Below, piece by piece: positions 16,275 to 23,794 of a DNA stretch of 53,180 bases (the first letter of the stretch is position 1; each line of letters begins with the position of its first letter). Source of the DNA: Pontibacter aydingkolensis. GTDB taxonomy: Bacteria; Bacteroidota; Bacteroidia; Cytophagales; Hymenobacteraceae. Below the pieces are notes generated by a model. The model was given only the letters and a program-made list of their open reading frames with translations, searched no databases and was not told where the DNA came from. The stretch covers positions 1 through 53,180 of the forward strand of contig NZ_JAHYXK010000022.1 in assembly GCF_019443125.1 (NCBI RefSeq), in the 5' to 3' direction. The position numbers were made by a program, and so were the translations under genes.

Positions 16275-17021
16275 ATGCCAAAGTTTTTAAATACAAGAAG
16301 AGCAGTATCAGAATTAGAAGATTTGATTAGGAATGCAAACGAAAAATTAATACTAGTATCGCCTTACCTAAAACTTTCAAAAGATTTTAAAGAGCTACTC
16401 CAGTTTCGTAATAGCAAAGACAAAATCACAACTATCATATTCGGTAAGCAAGAGTTAAATCCTGATGAGATGAAATTTTTGCAAGGGCTAAGATTTGTTA
16501 TACTTAAATACTATGATGACTTACATGCAAAATGCTACTTGAATGATGATACTATGATAATCACCTCTCTTAACTTATATGAGTTTTCAATGGCTAATAA
16601 TAAAGAGATGGGGGTTCTAATTAAGAAAGATGATACAGCAGATTCATGCCTTTTTGAGGAAGCATTAAACGAGGTGGATTATATAAATCAAAACAGTAAA
16701 AGGTTTGAAGTAGGCTCTAGCAAGAGTTCCTATGTAAAACAAACTTTTAGTAAGCCATCTGAAAGGGTTGATAGTAGAACCGCTAATGTGAATAGTAAAT
16801 CAACTGGTTACTGTATAAGGACGGGATCTGAAATACCATTCAATCCAGAACGGCCATTAAGTTATGAAGCATTTCAAGTGTGGAATCAATTTGGAGATAT
16901 AGATTACCCAGAACGATTCTGCCATTTTTCTGGTGAACAATCTAAAGGTGAAACAAGTGTTAGACGCCCTATCCTTTACAAAAATTGGCAAAAGGCTAGA
17001 GGCTATAATGTAGCATTATAA
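16275..17021 (+). CDS. Single-HKD phospholipase D-like protein
   Basis: The 248-residue protein has an N-terminal PLD-like domain (about 1-130). One HKD half-motif is visible: H84-A-K86 in DDLHAKCYLN, then S98 and N100 in ITSLN. With only one HKD per chain, an active site would need a dimer, as in nuclease-type members such as Nuc and BfiI. After a Ser-rich linker (about 140-175) come two related short modules, C180-I-R-T-G and C216-H-F-S-G. It is AT-rich and is the first gene of the island. It probably acts on DNA or a phosphodiester; lipid substrates are less likely as there is no signal peptide. Confidence 0.85.
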   Translation: MPKFLNTRRAVSELEDLIRNANEKLILVSPYLKLSKDFKELLQFRNSKDKITTIIFGKQELNPDEMKFLQGLRFVILKYYDDLHAKCYLNDDTMIITSLNLYEFSMANNKEMGVLIKKDDTADSCLFEEALNEVDYINQNSKRFEVGSSKSSYVKQTFSKPSERVDSRTANVNSKSTGYCIRTGSEIPFNPERPLSYEAFQVWNQFGDIDYPERFCHFSGEQSKGETSVRRPILYKNWQKARGYNVAL

Positions 17022-17032
17022 TAGTCTTTTTT

Positions 17033-17065
17033 AACGTGATTTCAATTTTGTATTGAAATCACGTT
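17033..17065. terminator. Hairpin between PLD and HNH genes
   Basis: AACGTGATTTCAAT and ATTGAAATCACGTT are perfect 14-base arms around a 5-base loop. An upstream T-run (CTTTTTT) lies on the left and a short T run follows on the right. It is either a terminator of the PLD gene or a processing site within the island operon. Confidence 0.6.
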
Positions 17066-17102
17066 TGCTCTTACTTAAAACTAGTGATGTTTTTTAATTT
17101 AT

Positions 17103-18233
17103 ATGGATTCTCAAACCTTTAGTAACATAAGTAAAATCATAGAGCGTGATAGTAAATTCACGACCTATAAGTTTGCTTTACTTAGAGGTACAATTGATAT
17201 TATTCAGGAGAACTCACCTTTCATTAAGGAACGCGGAGACGTTGTTGAAATCCCACTAGGGTTAATGGTAGAAAAGTGGATAATCTATTACTATCCAATA
17301 TTCGCATCTCAGATATTTCTACCACAAATTAATGGCGAAAAAAACAATCTGGCATTTGGAAGGTACTTCGGGAATGTTATTAATCATTACAATCAACTAG
17401 GCGGTATCTCATTACTTTATAATGAACTACGTAGTAAAGGCATTAGCAATGAGATAAGTTATGATTTCTTACAGCTTGTAAAATCAATAAAAGATACCAT
17501 TGTAAAACAACCAATGTACTTCATTGGGCGATCAATTTCTAGTGAATTCAATTCTATTTACAAGTACATACCTATCGGAAATAAGAGTAAGGGCAAAAGC
17601 CACATAGTGAATACACAATGGCTGATTGACTCTTGCGGTATTTTTACTATACCATATTCATACTATGAAGCATTTAAAGTTTTAGGCAGTTTTCTAGCAG
17701 GCACAGATTCAATTCTTTTTAAATGGGCTGAATTTTCCGTTAATGCATCAAGAGAGTACCTATCAACTGAAAAGGTTATTACAGAAATACTCAAGGAACC
17801 TGTGACAAAGAGGGATGCAAAAGATGCTATACTATTTTACAAGACTATTGTAGGTGATCGTAAATATGTAGAATGCGTCTGGTCTGGAATAAATATAGCC
17901 AAGTACGATGTAGATCATCTTCTGCCATTTTCCGTGTGGAAGAATAATGACCTCTGGAATTTGATGCCAGCAGATCCAAAAGTTAATAATACTAAGCGTG
18001 ATAAAATTCCATCATTAGTTTTATTAGAAAAACGTAAGGACGTCATAATTAATTACTGGGAACTTATACAACAGGTATACCCTGAAAAGTTTTTCAATGA
18101 AATGAGCATTTCACTTACAGGGTATTTAAATAAAAGTAATTGGCAAAACTTAGCCTTCGAACGCCTTAAATCAACAACCTCAAATTTAATTAATGTCAGA
18201 GGGTATGAAGAGTGGAACCATAAAAGCAAATAA
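17103..18233 (+). CDS. HNH endonuclease domain protein
   Basis: The 376-residue protein has a helical N-terminal two thirds without a recognised family and an HNH nuclease domain near 255-305. Visible motifs are ECVWSG (C258, the second Cys replaced by Ser261), DVDHLLPFS (D271, H272), NLMPADPKVNNTKRDKIP with Asn residues after the His. HNH domains cut DNA using a metal bound at the His-Asn cluster. The C-terminus overlaps the next gene by 41 bases in another frame, which implies translational coupling. There is no specificity subunit or partner REase nearby. The N-terminal part may set target recognition. Confidence 0.85.
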   Translation: MDSQTFSNISKIIERDSKFTTYKFALLRGTIDIIQENSPFIKERGDVVEIPLGLMVEKWIIYYYPIFASQIFLPQINGEKNNLAFGRYFGNVINHYNQLGGISLLYNELRSKGISNEISYDFLQLVKSIKDTIVKQPMYFIGRSISSEFNSIYKYIPIGNKSKGKSHIVNTQWLIDSCGIFTIPYSYYEAFKVLGSFLAGTDSILFKWAEFSVNASREYLSTEKVITEILKEPVTKRDAKDAILFYKTIVGDRKYVECVWSGINIAKYDVDHLLPFSVWKNNDLWNLMPADPKVNNTKRDKIPSLVLLEKRKDVIINYWELIQQVYPEKFFNEMSISLTGYLNKSNWQNLAFERLKSTTSNLINVRGYEEWNHKSK

Positions 18234-19101
18234 CTTTAGTCATCTAACTGCAATCGAACGGGAAAGCATATCTTTTCCAGCAAAAATTCTAAGGGAAAGA
18301 AATTTATTATTAGGTGATATTTTAGACTTTGGGTGTGGCCACGGAGTTGATGTAGAATCTCTTAAAACTAATGGCTTCAAAATCACAGGCTATGATCCCC
18401 ATTACTTTCCTAATTATCCTAAAAAGCTCTTTGATACAATTCTCTGTTTCTATGTACTAAATGTACTTCTACCAGAAGAACAAAAACAGGTGATGATGAA
18501 TGTTTCAACCCTACTTAAGCCTAATGGTAAAGCTTTTTTTGCCGTTCGGAGGGATATTCAATATGAAGGCTATAGGCTTCATAAAATTCACAAAAAAGAA
18601 ACATACCAATGCCAAGTGAAATTACCTTTCAAGTCAATCTTCAAAAATGAAAATTGTGAAATTTATGAATACCAACATTACACGACCTTACATCAAGGTA
18701 ATGAGTTAATTAGTCCTTTCTTTAAGCATAATGAAGAAAGGGAATTAATAACAGAAACAGTTAATGTTTTCTCGATTTATGATAAATTCCCAGTAAATCC
18801 TGGCCACGCCTTAGTTATACCTAAAAAAGTAATCTCCAATTACTTTGAACTGACCGAAGCAGAACAAGGTGAATGTTGGACCGTTGTCAATAAGGTGCAA
18901 AGCATTTTACAGCAACAGTATCATTCAAATGGCTTTAATATTGGTATTAATGTTAATGAAGCTGCTGGACAAACTGTTCCGCATATACACATTCACGTAA
19001 TCCCTAGGTATACTCATGACATGGAAGACCCAAGAGGTGGTGTCCGAAACGTTATTCCATCTCGCGGAAATTACCTCAAACAACTTGGTATTTATGAGTA
19101 A
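18193..19101 (+). CDS. Methyltransferase fused to HIT-family hydrolase
   Basis: The 302-residue protein has an N-terminal class I SAM methyltransferase-like domain (about 1-165) with motif I ILDFGCGHG (residues 43-51) and a post-I acidic site in GYDPH. A HIT domain (about 188-290) carries the H264-I-H266-I-H268 triad and the Fhit-like PRGGVR segment. HIT enzymes remove nucleotidyl groups from phosphate or nucleotide adducts. The methyltransferase substrate is unknown. The gene overlaps the HNH gene by 41 bases. The start at 18193 is chosen as the first ATG; a second at 18205 would remove the overlap only in part. Confidence 0.85.
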   Translation: MSEGMKSGTIKANNFSHLTAIERESISFPAKILRERNLLLGDILDFGCGHGVDVESLKTNGFKITGYDPHYFPNYPKKLFDTILCFYVLNVLLPEEQKQVMMNVSTLLKPNGKAFFAVRRDIQYEGYRLHKIHKKETYQCQVKLPFKSIFKNENCEIYEYQHYTTLHQGNELISPFFKHNEERELITETVNVFSIYDKFPVNPGHALVIPKKVISNYFELTEAEQGECWTVVNKVQSILQQQYHSNGFNIGINVNEAAGQTVPHIHIHVIPRYTHDMEDPRGGVRNVIPSRGNYLKQLGIYE

Positions 19102-19176
19102 GTCGTCTCATATATAAATAAGTTTCTACTGAATTAAAGCTAGTATTTCTTTAAATTCTTAGTTCTTACCACCCCC

Positions 19177-19575
19177 ATGAAACTAATAGACAAACTCGCC
19201 TGGATCGAGATCCGGGACGGCAAGATACTCAGCACCCGCAGCAAAGGCAGAACCAAATACTACCTGCCAGGCGGGAAGCGTGAGGCCGGCGAAACGGATT
19301 TCCAGGCGCTGCACCGCGAGATACAGGAAGAGCTAAGTATAAACCTGGTAGAGGACAGCATAACATTTACCGGCACCTGGCAGGCGCAGGCCGACAGCCA
19401 CGCGGAGGGGGTGCAGGTAAAAATGACCTGTTACGCCGGGGCTTATACCGGCACTATACTTCCGGCCAGCGAGATAGCAGAAGTAGTATGGCTCAGCTAC
19501 AAAGACAAGCACCTTACCTCCGCCGTAGACCATCTTATTTTTGACTGGCTGCACGAGCAAAAGCTGCTGCATTAA
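19177..19575 (+). CDS. Nudix hydrolase
   Basis: A 132-residue protein with a full Nudix box: G-x5-E-x7-REIQEEL, from GKREAGETDFQALHREIQEE. It hydrolyses nucleoside diphosphate derivatives with a divalent metal. No accessory domain is seen and the length is typical of small MutT-like members, so the substrate could be an oxidised nucleotide or a sugar nucleotide. GC content returns to the level of the surrounding chromosome here, so this gene lies just outside the island. Its distance from the fusion gene is 75 bases. Confidence 0.9.
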   Translation: MKLIDKLAWIEIRDGKILSTRSKGRTKYYLPGGKREAGETDFQALHREIQEELSINLVEDSITFTGTWQAQADSHAEGVQVKMTCYAGAYTGTILPASEIAEVVWLSYKDKHLTSAVDHLIFDWLHEQKLLH

Positions 19576-19659
19576 AAATTGTAAGGGCACAACGAAAACA
19601 CCTGGCTACTGCACAGCAGCCAAAGTATAAATTTACCGCAAACTTAGTACGCAACTGTT

Positions 19660-20157
19660 TTAGCTCTTCACCTCCAGCGTCGGGAAGGTAAGGCCGAAGC
19701 GTTTACACAGCCCGGGCACGCTGTCAAAATCCATGTCGAGGGCGTACTTTTTGTTTATCTCTGCAAACTTGCCCATGTCTCCCCATGCTGCCGCCACCTC
19801 CCGGAAGAAGTCCTCGAAACCAGCCGGCGAAATGACCTCGATGATCTGGCAAGGCTCGTCGCCTGCGTTCCAGAACGTATGCCACTGGCCGCGCGGCTTA
19901 AACACCCAGGTACCCGGTTCTGCTATCACCACATCATCGCCGAGCAGCGCCCCCAGTTTCCCCTCAATTACATAAGAGTACTCGTCTTCGTTGTGGTGGT
20001 AATGCAGCGGGGCAGCCAGTGCGCGCGGTGCCAGCGGATGGTGCACCACCGAAAAACGTTTCCCGGTGTCTGGTCCGTCTATTTTCCAGTGCACCCCAAA
20101 TCCCCCGAAATCGAATTTATCGCCTTCTCCGGCTTTGATAGTTTTTGGTTTCTCCAT
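19660..20157 (-). CDS. Cupin-domain protein
   Basis: The 165-residue protein has a cupin barrel with the metal-binding motifs HYHHNEDEYSYVIEG (two His and a Glu) and, later, WVFKPRGQWHTFWN (a His). It is cytoplasmic, without signal peptide. Cupin proteins of this size are often dioxygenase-like or sugar-binding. The substrate cannot be inferred. It is convergent with the Nudix gene and lies alone on its strand. Confidence 0.85.
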   Translation of the reverse strand: MEKPKTIKAGEGDKFDFGGFGVHWKIDGPDTGKRFSVVHHPLAPRALAAPLHYHHNEDEYSYVIEGKLGALLGDDVVIAEPGTWVFKPRGQWHTFWNAGDEPCQIIEVISPAGFEDFFREVAAAWGDMGKFAEINKKYALDMDFDSVPGLCKRFGLTFPTLEVKS

Positions 20158-20460
20158 GGTTTTGATGCTTGGTTTCTTATTGGTTTATACTTTTATGATC
20201 GTGTAATCTGGCAGCATATGCACATTTAATTATACATACAACAAACTGATAACCAATACGAAACACAATTTATATAGTAAACACTAATTACAGGGTTTTT
20301 AAAGTATAGTTTAATCCCTGGAACAGATCCTGTGTATTTACCAGAAGTAGAAAAAGAAGCGCTAACTGGTAAGGGATACCTACAGGCGACCTTAATTTTG
20401 CAGGCGATTACCACGAAGTATAAGTATACTTTCTAACTTGCAGTTTATACTTTATATCTA
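20158..20460. other. Intergenic region with several AAGTATA motifs
   Basis: No gene is seen. It holds motifs AAAGTATAG near 20300 and a dense cluster (AAGTATAAGTATACTT at about 20416, TATACTTTATAT at 20447) just before the next start. This could be a promoter region or simple over-representation of the motif. Confidence 0.4.
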
Positions 20461-20772
20461 ATGGCTGCATTACCTCACTACAAGACCATCGCCAGCGAGG
20501 CGTTTAATGATTACCTGGATAACAAGACAGACCTTGAGGGTTTGATAGAGCGGCTGCGCTATATAGAACTGCAGGTGCAGTCGGACGACGAGGAAGACGA
20601 GGAACCGGATAAAAAAGTATGGTTCCGCTTTTTTGAAGGCGATACGCTGAAGACTACCATCAACGAGCTGGAAAAAGAGCTAGGCGACCCGGCGCACCCC
20701 AGCTACAGAATACTACTCTATGGCATTGCCACCGGCCTGGAGGCGAATGAGCTGGAGGTGCACTATTCGTAA
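20461..20772 (+). CDS. Hypothetical acidic protein
   Basis: A 103-residue protein of unknown family. It contains an acidic stretch (SDDEEDEEPDKK) between two helical segments; the C-terminus ends LEANELEVHYS. It is cytoplasmic and carries no motif I recognise. The start at 20461 follows an AAGTATA-rich leader. The gene is isolated from neighbours, with a nested inverted repeat directly downstream. Confidence 0.65.
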   Translation: MAALPHYKTIASEAFNDYLDNKTDLEGLIERLRYIELQVQSDDEEDEEPDKKVWFRFFEGDTLKTTINELEKELGDPAHPSYRILLYGIATGLEANELEVHYS

Positions 20773-20808
20773 GCGGTTGCTATACTTTTGTCAGGTGAAC
20801 CCAGCGCT

Positions 20809-20960
20809 ACCCATGCCGCGAGTTTAGCGCAAGCGTAACTTGTGGCTTGCGATGGAGCCAGTTTGTAACTGGCGTTATTCAGGACTATACTTACGCCAGT
20901 TACAAACTGGCCATCATACTTAACCAGAAGTCACGCAAACGTTAAACTTGCGGCATGGGT
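20809..20960. repeat. Nested inverted repeat, 152 bp
   Basis: Outer arms (18 bases at 20809-20826 and 20943-20960) match with one mismatch; they carry ACCCATGCCGCGAGTTTA. Inner arms GCCAGTTTGTAACTGGCG (20857-20874) and its exact complement at 20894-20911 lie inside. A simpler relative with GCCACAAGTT/AACTTGTGGC is at 35978-36008. A folded REP- or MITE-like element is likely. Confidence 0.7.
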
Positions 20961-21028
20961 AGTTATAAGTTTTTTTCTCCATAAGATTGACAAAGGGGTG
21001 GGGCTAAATTTCATTTCATTCCGGAGCA

Positions 21029-21802
21029 TCACCTCAGCCAGGCTATTTCAAAATGCATCCCGTCCTGCCTGTTAAAATGGCCTCCCCAGTAAAAGCCGTT
21101 CTGGTGGGCAATGTTTACCAGCTGCCTCACTGAGCCCTTCTGCCCTACCAGCGCCGGCTGCGTGCCCAGTTTGTTCCAGGCATAGTTAATATCGAAGGCT
21201 GTGCCAAAGGCGTGGTTGCTGAGGATGCTGCGGCTGCCCCGGATAAAGCGCGGCGCATAAGCACCCTCCCAGGTTAGCACATGGTGCAGCAAACCAGCCT
21301 GTTCCCAGTCGTGCCACAGCTGCGCCAGCTGGTCTGCCGCCCTCCGGTGAAAGTATACTCCGGCGCTGCCTTTTATGGGTATTAGCTGCGGAACCTCAAC
21401 ACGCACCAGGTGGCGGCTGGCCCAGTTATCGAGCACTTCTATGTTTTCAGGGTTGCCGGGCAAGGGGCGGTGCCGGTAGTTAAAGTGCCCGAACACGTTT
21501 GCCCTTGCTGCATGGCTTAGCAGTGGCCTGAAACCGGGCTTAGGCGGCCAGTGCGCACCCAGTATACTTTCCCGCTCGTCATCCAGCACCCCGAAGCCAA
21601 GCGTCATGGCCATGCCCACGGTTTTGTTGCCAATAATGCCATCGGGCTGCAGGCCGTGCATCCGCTGGAATGCCATACTGGCGGCCTTGGTCTGCTCCCC
21701 GAAAATGCCGTCTGCCACGCCGGGGTTCAGGTACTGCCCTATCAGGAAGAACTGCCATTTAAGCACATCGTCTCCCCTGTCACCAATCTTGATAACGTTC
21801 AT
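21029..21802 (-). CDS. Peptidoglycan-binding domain plus M15 D-Ala-D-Ala peptidase
   Basis: The 257-residue protein has an N-terminal peptidoglycan-binding domain (about 5-70; segments DDVLKWQFFLIG and DGIFGEQTKAA) followed by a VanY-like M15 domain. Zinc ligands are visible in SNHAFGTAFDIN (His, Asp) and in GMHFEIAWLR (His). It should cleave the terminal D-Ala from muropeptides or stem peptides. No signal peptide is seen, which is odd for an envelope enzyme; similar proteins of phage origin act inside the cell until lysis. It lacks any neighbouring holin or phage gene here. It may be of phage descent or export itself by an unusual route. Confidence 0.85.
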   Translation of the reverse strand: MNVIKIGDRGDDVLKWQFFLIGQYLNPGVADGIFGEQTKAASMAFQRMHGLQPDGIIGNKTVGMAMTLGFGVLDDERESILGAHWPPKPGFRPLLSHAARANVFGHFNYRHRPLPGNPENIEVLDNWASRHLVRVEVPQLIPIKGSAGVYFHRRAADQLAQLWHDWEQAGLLHHVLTWEGAYAPRFIRGSRSILSNHAFGTAFDINYAWNKLGTQPALVGQKGSVRQLVNIAHQNGFYWGGHFNRQDGMHFEIAWLR

Positions 21803-21920
21803 GTTTGCGTTTTTTAACCAAGTATAAAACAGCTAAAGTTTAGGATACGTGTCGGGGAGATTTTTCTATACTTTTTCCGCTTTTTACGTAGTGTGGTGTA
21901 AACTAATTCACCCATACTTC

Positions 21921-22409
21921 ATGTCTTCTATTTCATCAATCCTTACCACGCTTCAAAACCACGACAGGCCTGTTAACTGGCAACACTTTCTTTCGGAGGT
22001 GATCGCGGCCTTTGACTGTTCTACCGGGACCATCCACTTTTACGACAACGAAACAGAGCTGCTTAAGCTGCAGGCACAGCAGGGTATCCCGGAGTTCCTG
22101 CTTCCTAAAATGGCGGAGATACCCGTTGGGAAAGGCATGGCCGGCATTGCCGCCGAGCGCAGAAAGCCGGTGGAAATGTGCAACCTGCAAACAGACAGTT
22201 CGGGTGTGGCGCGACCGGCCGCCAAAGAAACAAAAGTGGAGGGATCTATTGCCGTGCCTATGCTGCTGCAGGGCAACCTGTATGGTGTAATTGGCATTGC
22301 CAAGCCTGTGCCGTATGATTTTACAAAAGAAGAAAACAGTGCTTTATTGGAGATCGGGGAAGAGATGAGCCGCTACCTGCGTGCACACGCTGCAGCCAGG
22401 CAGGTATAA
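21921..22409 (+). CDS. GAF-domain protein
   Basis: The ATG at 21921 is chosen over the upstream one at 21849, as the added segment looks non-conserved. The resulting 162-residue protein is a single GAF domain: DCSTGTIHFYD, then LLKLQAQQGIP, VGKGMAGIAA and AVPMLLQGNLYGVIGI. GAF domains bind cyclic nucleotides, haem or other small ligands. No catalytic domain is attached, so it is probably a sensor acting through a partner. No partner gene is nearby. Confidence 0.85.
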   Translation: MSSISSILTTLQNHDRPVNWQHFLSEVIAAFDCSTGTIHFYDNETELLKLQAQQGIPEFLLPKMAEIPVGKGMAGIAAERRKPVEMCNLQTDSSGVARPAAKETKVEGSIAVPMLLQGNLYGVIGIAKPVPYDFTKEENSALLEIGEEMSRYLRAHAAARQV

Positions 22410-22741
22410 AGAGAAAGTATAAAGCAACTGGAATTTAACTATCTGGATGGCTTAGTGTTATGCCGTTCTCTGCTCCTATGCCACTCCTCCGGATCTGCCC
22501 CAAAATACCCTGAATTAAGTTTGGGTCGCTGCTCTTCTAATTTGTAATCCGGAAGTATACTCCAATAAGGATCTGTGATCCGTTCTACCCCTTGCCTTTG
22601 TTGCGCAGCGAGCTAAATGCTGAAAGCCGGATTGCAAATCCTCATAGTAAGTGCTCCGGGATTACAAACCCATAAAAGCAAATGGAGCAGTTGTGCCAGT
22701 GAAACCGGAAAAGACAGTCTTTACAGGCAGTTACACAAAAA
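22410..22741. other. Spacer with palindromic repeat
   Basis: No gene is seen. It includes GGATTGCAAATCC at 22629-22641, the reverse orientation of the motif at 7618-7664, and related GGGATTACAAACCC near 22678. AAGTATA motifs occur near 22425 and 22552. The function is unknown. Confidence 0.5.
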
Positions 22742-22774
22742 ACAAGCGGCCAGAAGGGTAATCTGGCCGCTTGT
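22742..22774 (-). terminator. Hairpin terminator of the second fasciclin gene
   Basis: ACAAGCGGCCAGA and TCTGGCCGCTTGT (22742-22754 and 22762-22774) form a perfect 13-base stem with a 7-base loop. It lies about 20 bases beyond the stop of the minus-strand gene at 22796. Confidence 0.75.
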
Positions 22775-22795
22775 ACAATATACAGCTATGGGAAA

Positions 22796-23350
22796 TTAGT
22801 TGCCTTGCGGCAATATCACTTTGTCAATTACATGCACAACCCCGTTAGATGCCTCTACATTTGGCATGGTAACATTGGCGTTGTTAATCATTACTGAATT
22901 CCCATCCAGCATTACTTTCAAATCCTTACCGTTCAGCGTTTTTACCATCATGCCATTCGACAGATCGGCCGCCATTACGTTTCCTTCTAAAACATGGTAA
23001 GTCAGAATATCTACGAGCTGCTGCTTGTTTTCAGGTTTTAGCAGGTTATCCAAAGTGCCGGCTGGCAGTGCAGCAAAAGCTTCGTTGCTTGGAGCAAAAA
23101 CGGTATAAGGACCGCCATCCTGCAAGGTACCCGCCAGGTCAGCCGCCTGCAAAGCTTGCACTAAAGTTGATAAGGAGGGTGTATTGGAGGCAAGCGCCAC
23201 AATGTCCGGGCTCTCAGTTGCCATAGTTTCCTCAGTAGCCATGGTCTCTGTATCCTGTGTAACTACTTCTGAGCTCTCTGTTGCTGGTTCGCTGTTGTTG
23301 CACCCGAATAGTAGTAGCGATGCACAGATAAAAACGCTTAATTGTTTCAT
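22796..23350 (-). CDS. Fasciclin-domain lipoprotein
   Basis: This 184-residue protein starts with a lipoprotein signal (MKQLSVFICASLLLFGC, lipobox LFGC) followed by a Ser/Thr/Glu-rich linker (about 18-50) and one FAS1 domain. The core PYTVFAPSNEAFAALPAG resembles that of the protein at 5882-6442. It is probably attached to a membrane in the envelope. FAS1 domains support adhesion. It has its own terminator and no operon partner. Confidence 0.9.
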   Translation of the reverse strand: MKQLSVFICASLLLFGCNNSEPATESSEVVTQDTETMATEETMATESPDIVALASNTPSLSTLVQALQAADLAGTLQDGGPYTVFAPSNEAFAALPAGTLDNLLKPENKQQLVDILTYHVLEGNVMAADLSNGMMVKTLNGKDLKVMLDGNSVMINNANVTMPNVEASNGVVHVIDKVILPQGN

Positions 23351-23427
23351 AATCTTATAGTTAATGGTTGCAAGTATGAACCAACGACCTAAGCAAATGT
23401 TTAAATTGTTTTCCTGATGCAGAATAC

Positions 23428-23461
23428 TTGCCTGTTAAAATCAAAAAAAAATGTACCTTTA
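23428..23461 (+). promoter_or_regulatory. Possible Bacteroidota promoter for the 35-residue gene
   Basis: TTG at 23428-23430 and TACCTTTA at 23454-23461 are spaced by 23 bases, close to the Bacteroidota pattern (TTG, 19-21 bases, TAnnTTTG) with one mismatch in the -7 element. The start codon at 23485 follows 23 bases later. Confidence 0.45.
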
Positions 23462-23484
23462 GCTAAACCATTAACCCTATAATC

Positions 23485-23592
23485 ATGGCAAAGTCACAGG
23501 ACGCAAAAAAGGACGTAAAGAAAAAGCCGGCCAAAACCGAAAAGGAGAAGAAGGCCGCCAAGCTGGAAAAGAAAAAGAACAGCTACGACTAA
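23485..23592 (+). CDS. Small lysine-rich protein
   Basis: ATG at 23485 to TAA at 23592 gives 35 residues, about half of them Lys with Ala and Glu (MAKSQDAKKDVKKKPAKTEK at the start). It is highly charged and probably disordered, a type that might bind nucleic acid. Support comes from a plausible promoter and a hairpin terminator placed just after it. It is too short for most gene callers. Confidence 0.6.
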   Translation: MAKSQDAKKDVKKKPAKTEKEKKAAKLEKKKNSYD

Positions 23593-23633
23593 ATAGATCA
23601 ACGGTGCTAAACTTTTCTGTATAGCCGGGTATA

Positions 23634-23670
23634 CACAAAAGCAGCCAACAAATTGTTGGCTGCTTTTGTG
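23634..23670 (+). terminator. Strong hairpin terminator
   Basis: Arms CACAAAAGCAGCCAACA and TGTTGGCTGCTTTTGTG (23634-23650 and 23654-23670) are perfect, with a 3-base loop. It follows the 35-residue gene by about 40 bases and has a T run on the right arm. Confidence 0.8.
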
Positions 23671-23794
23671 TTATGGGTGCAATAGTAAAATCAGGGTTAA
23701 CATCTACAACCCAGGCTTGTTGATGTAGTATGGTACGGAAAAAATAATTTTATACTTTTACCTGTACCAAAAGACATATCGCAAGCCATTTGCC

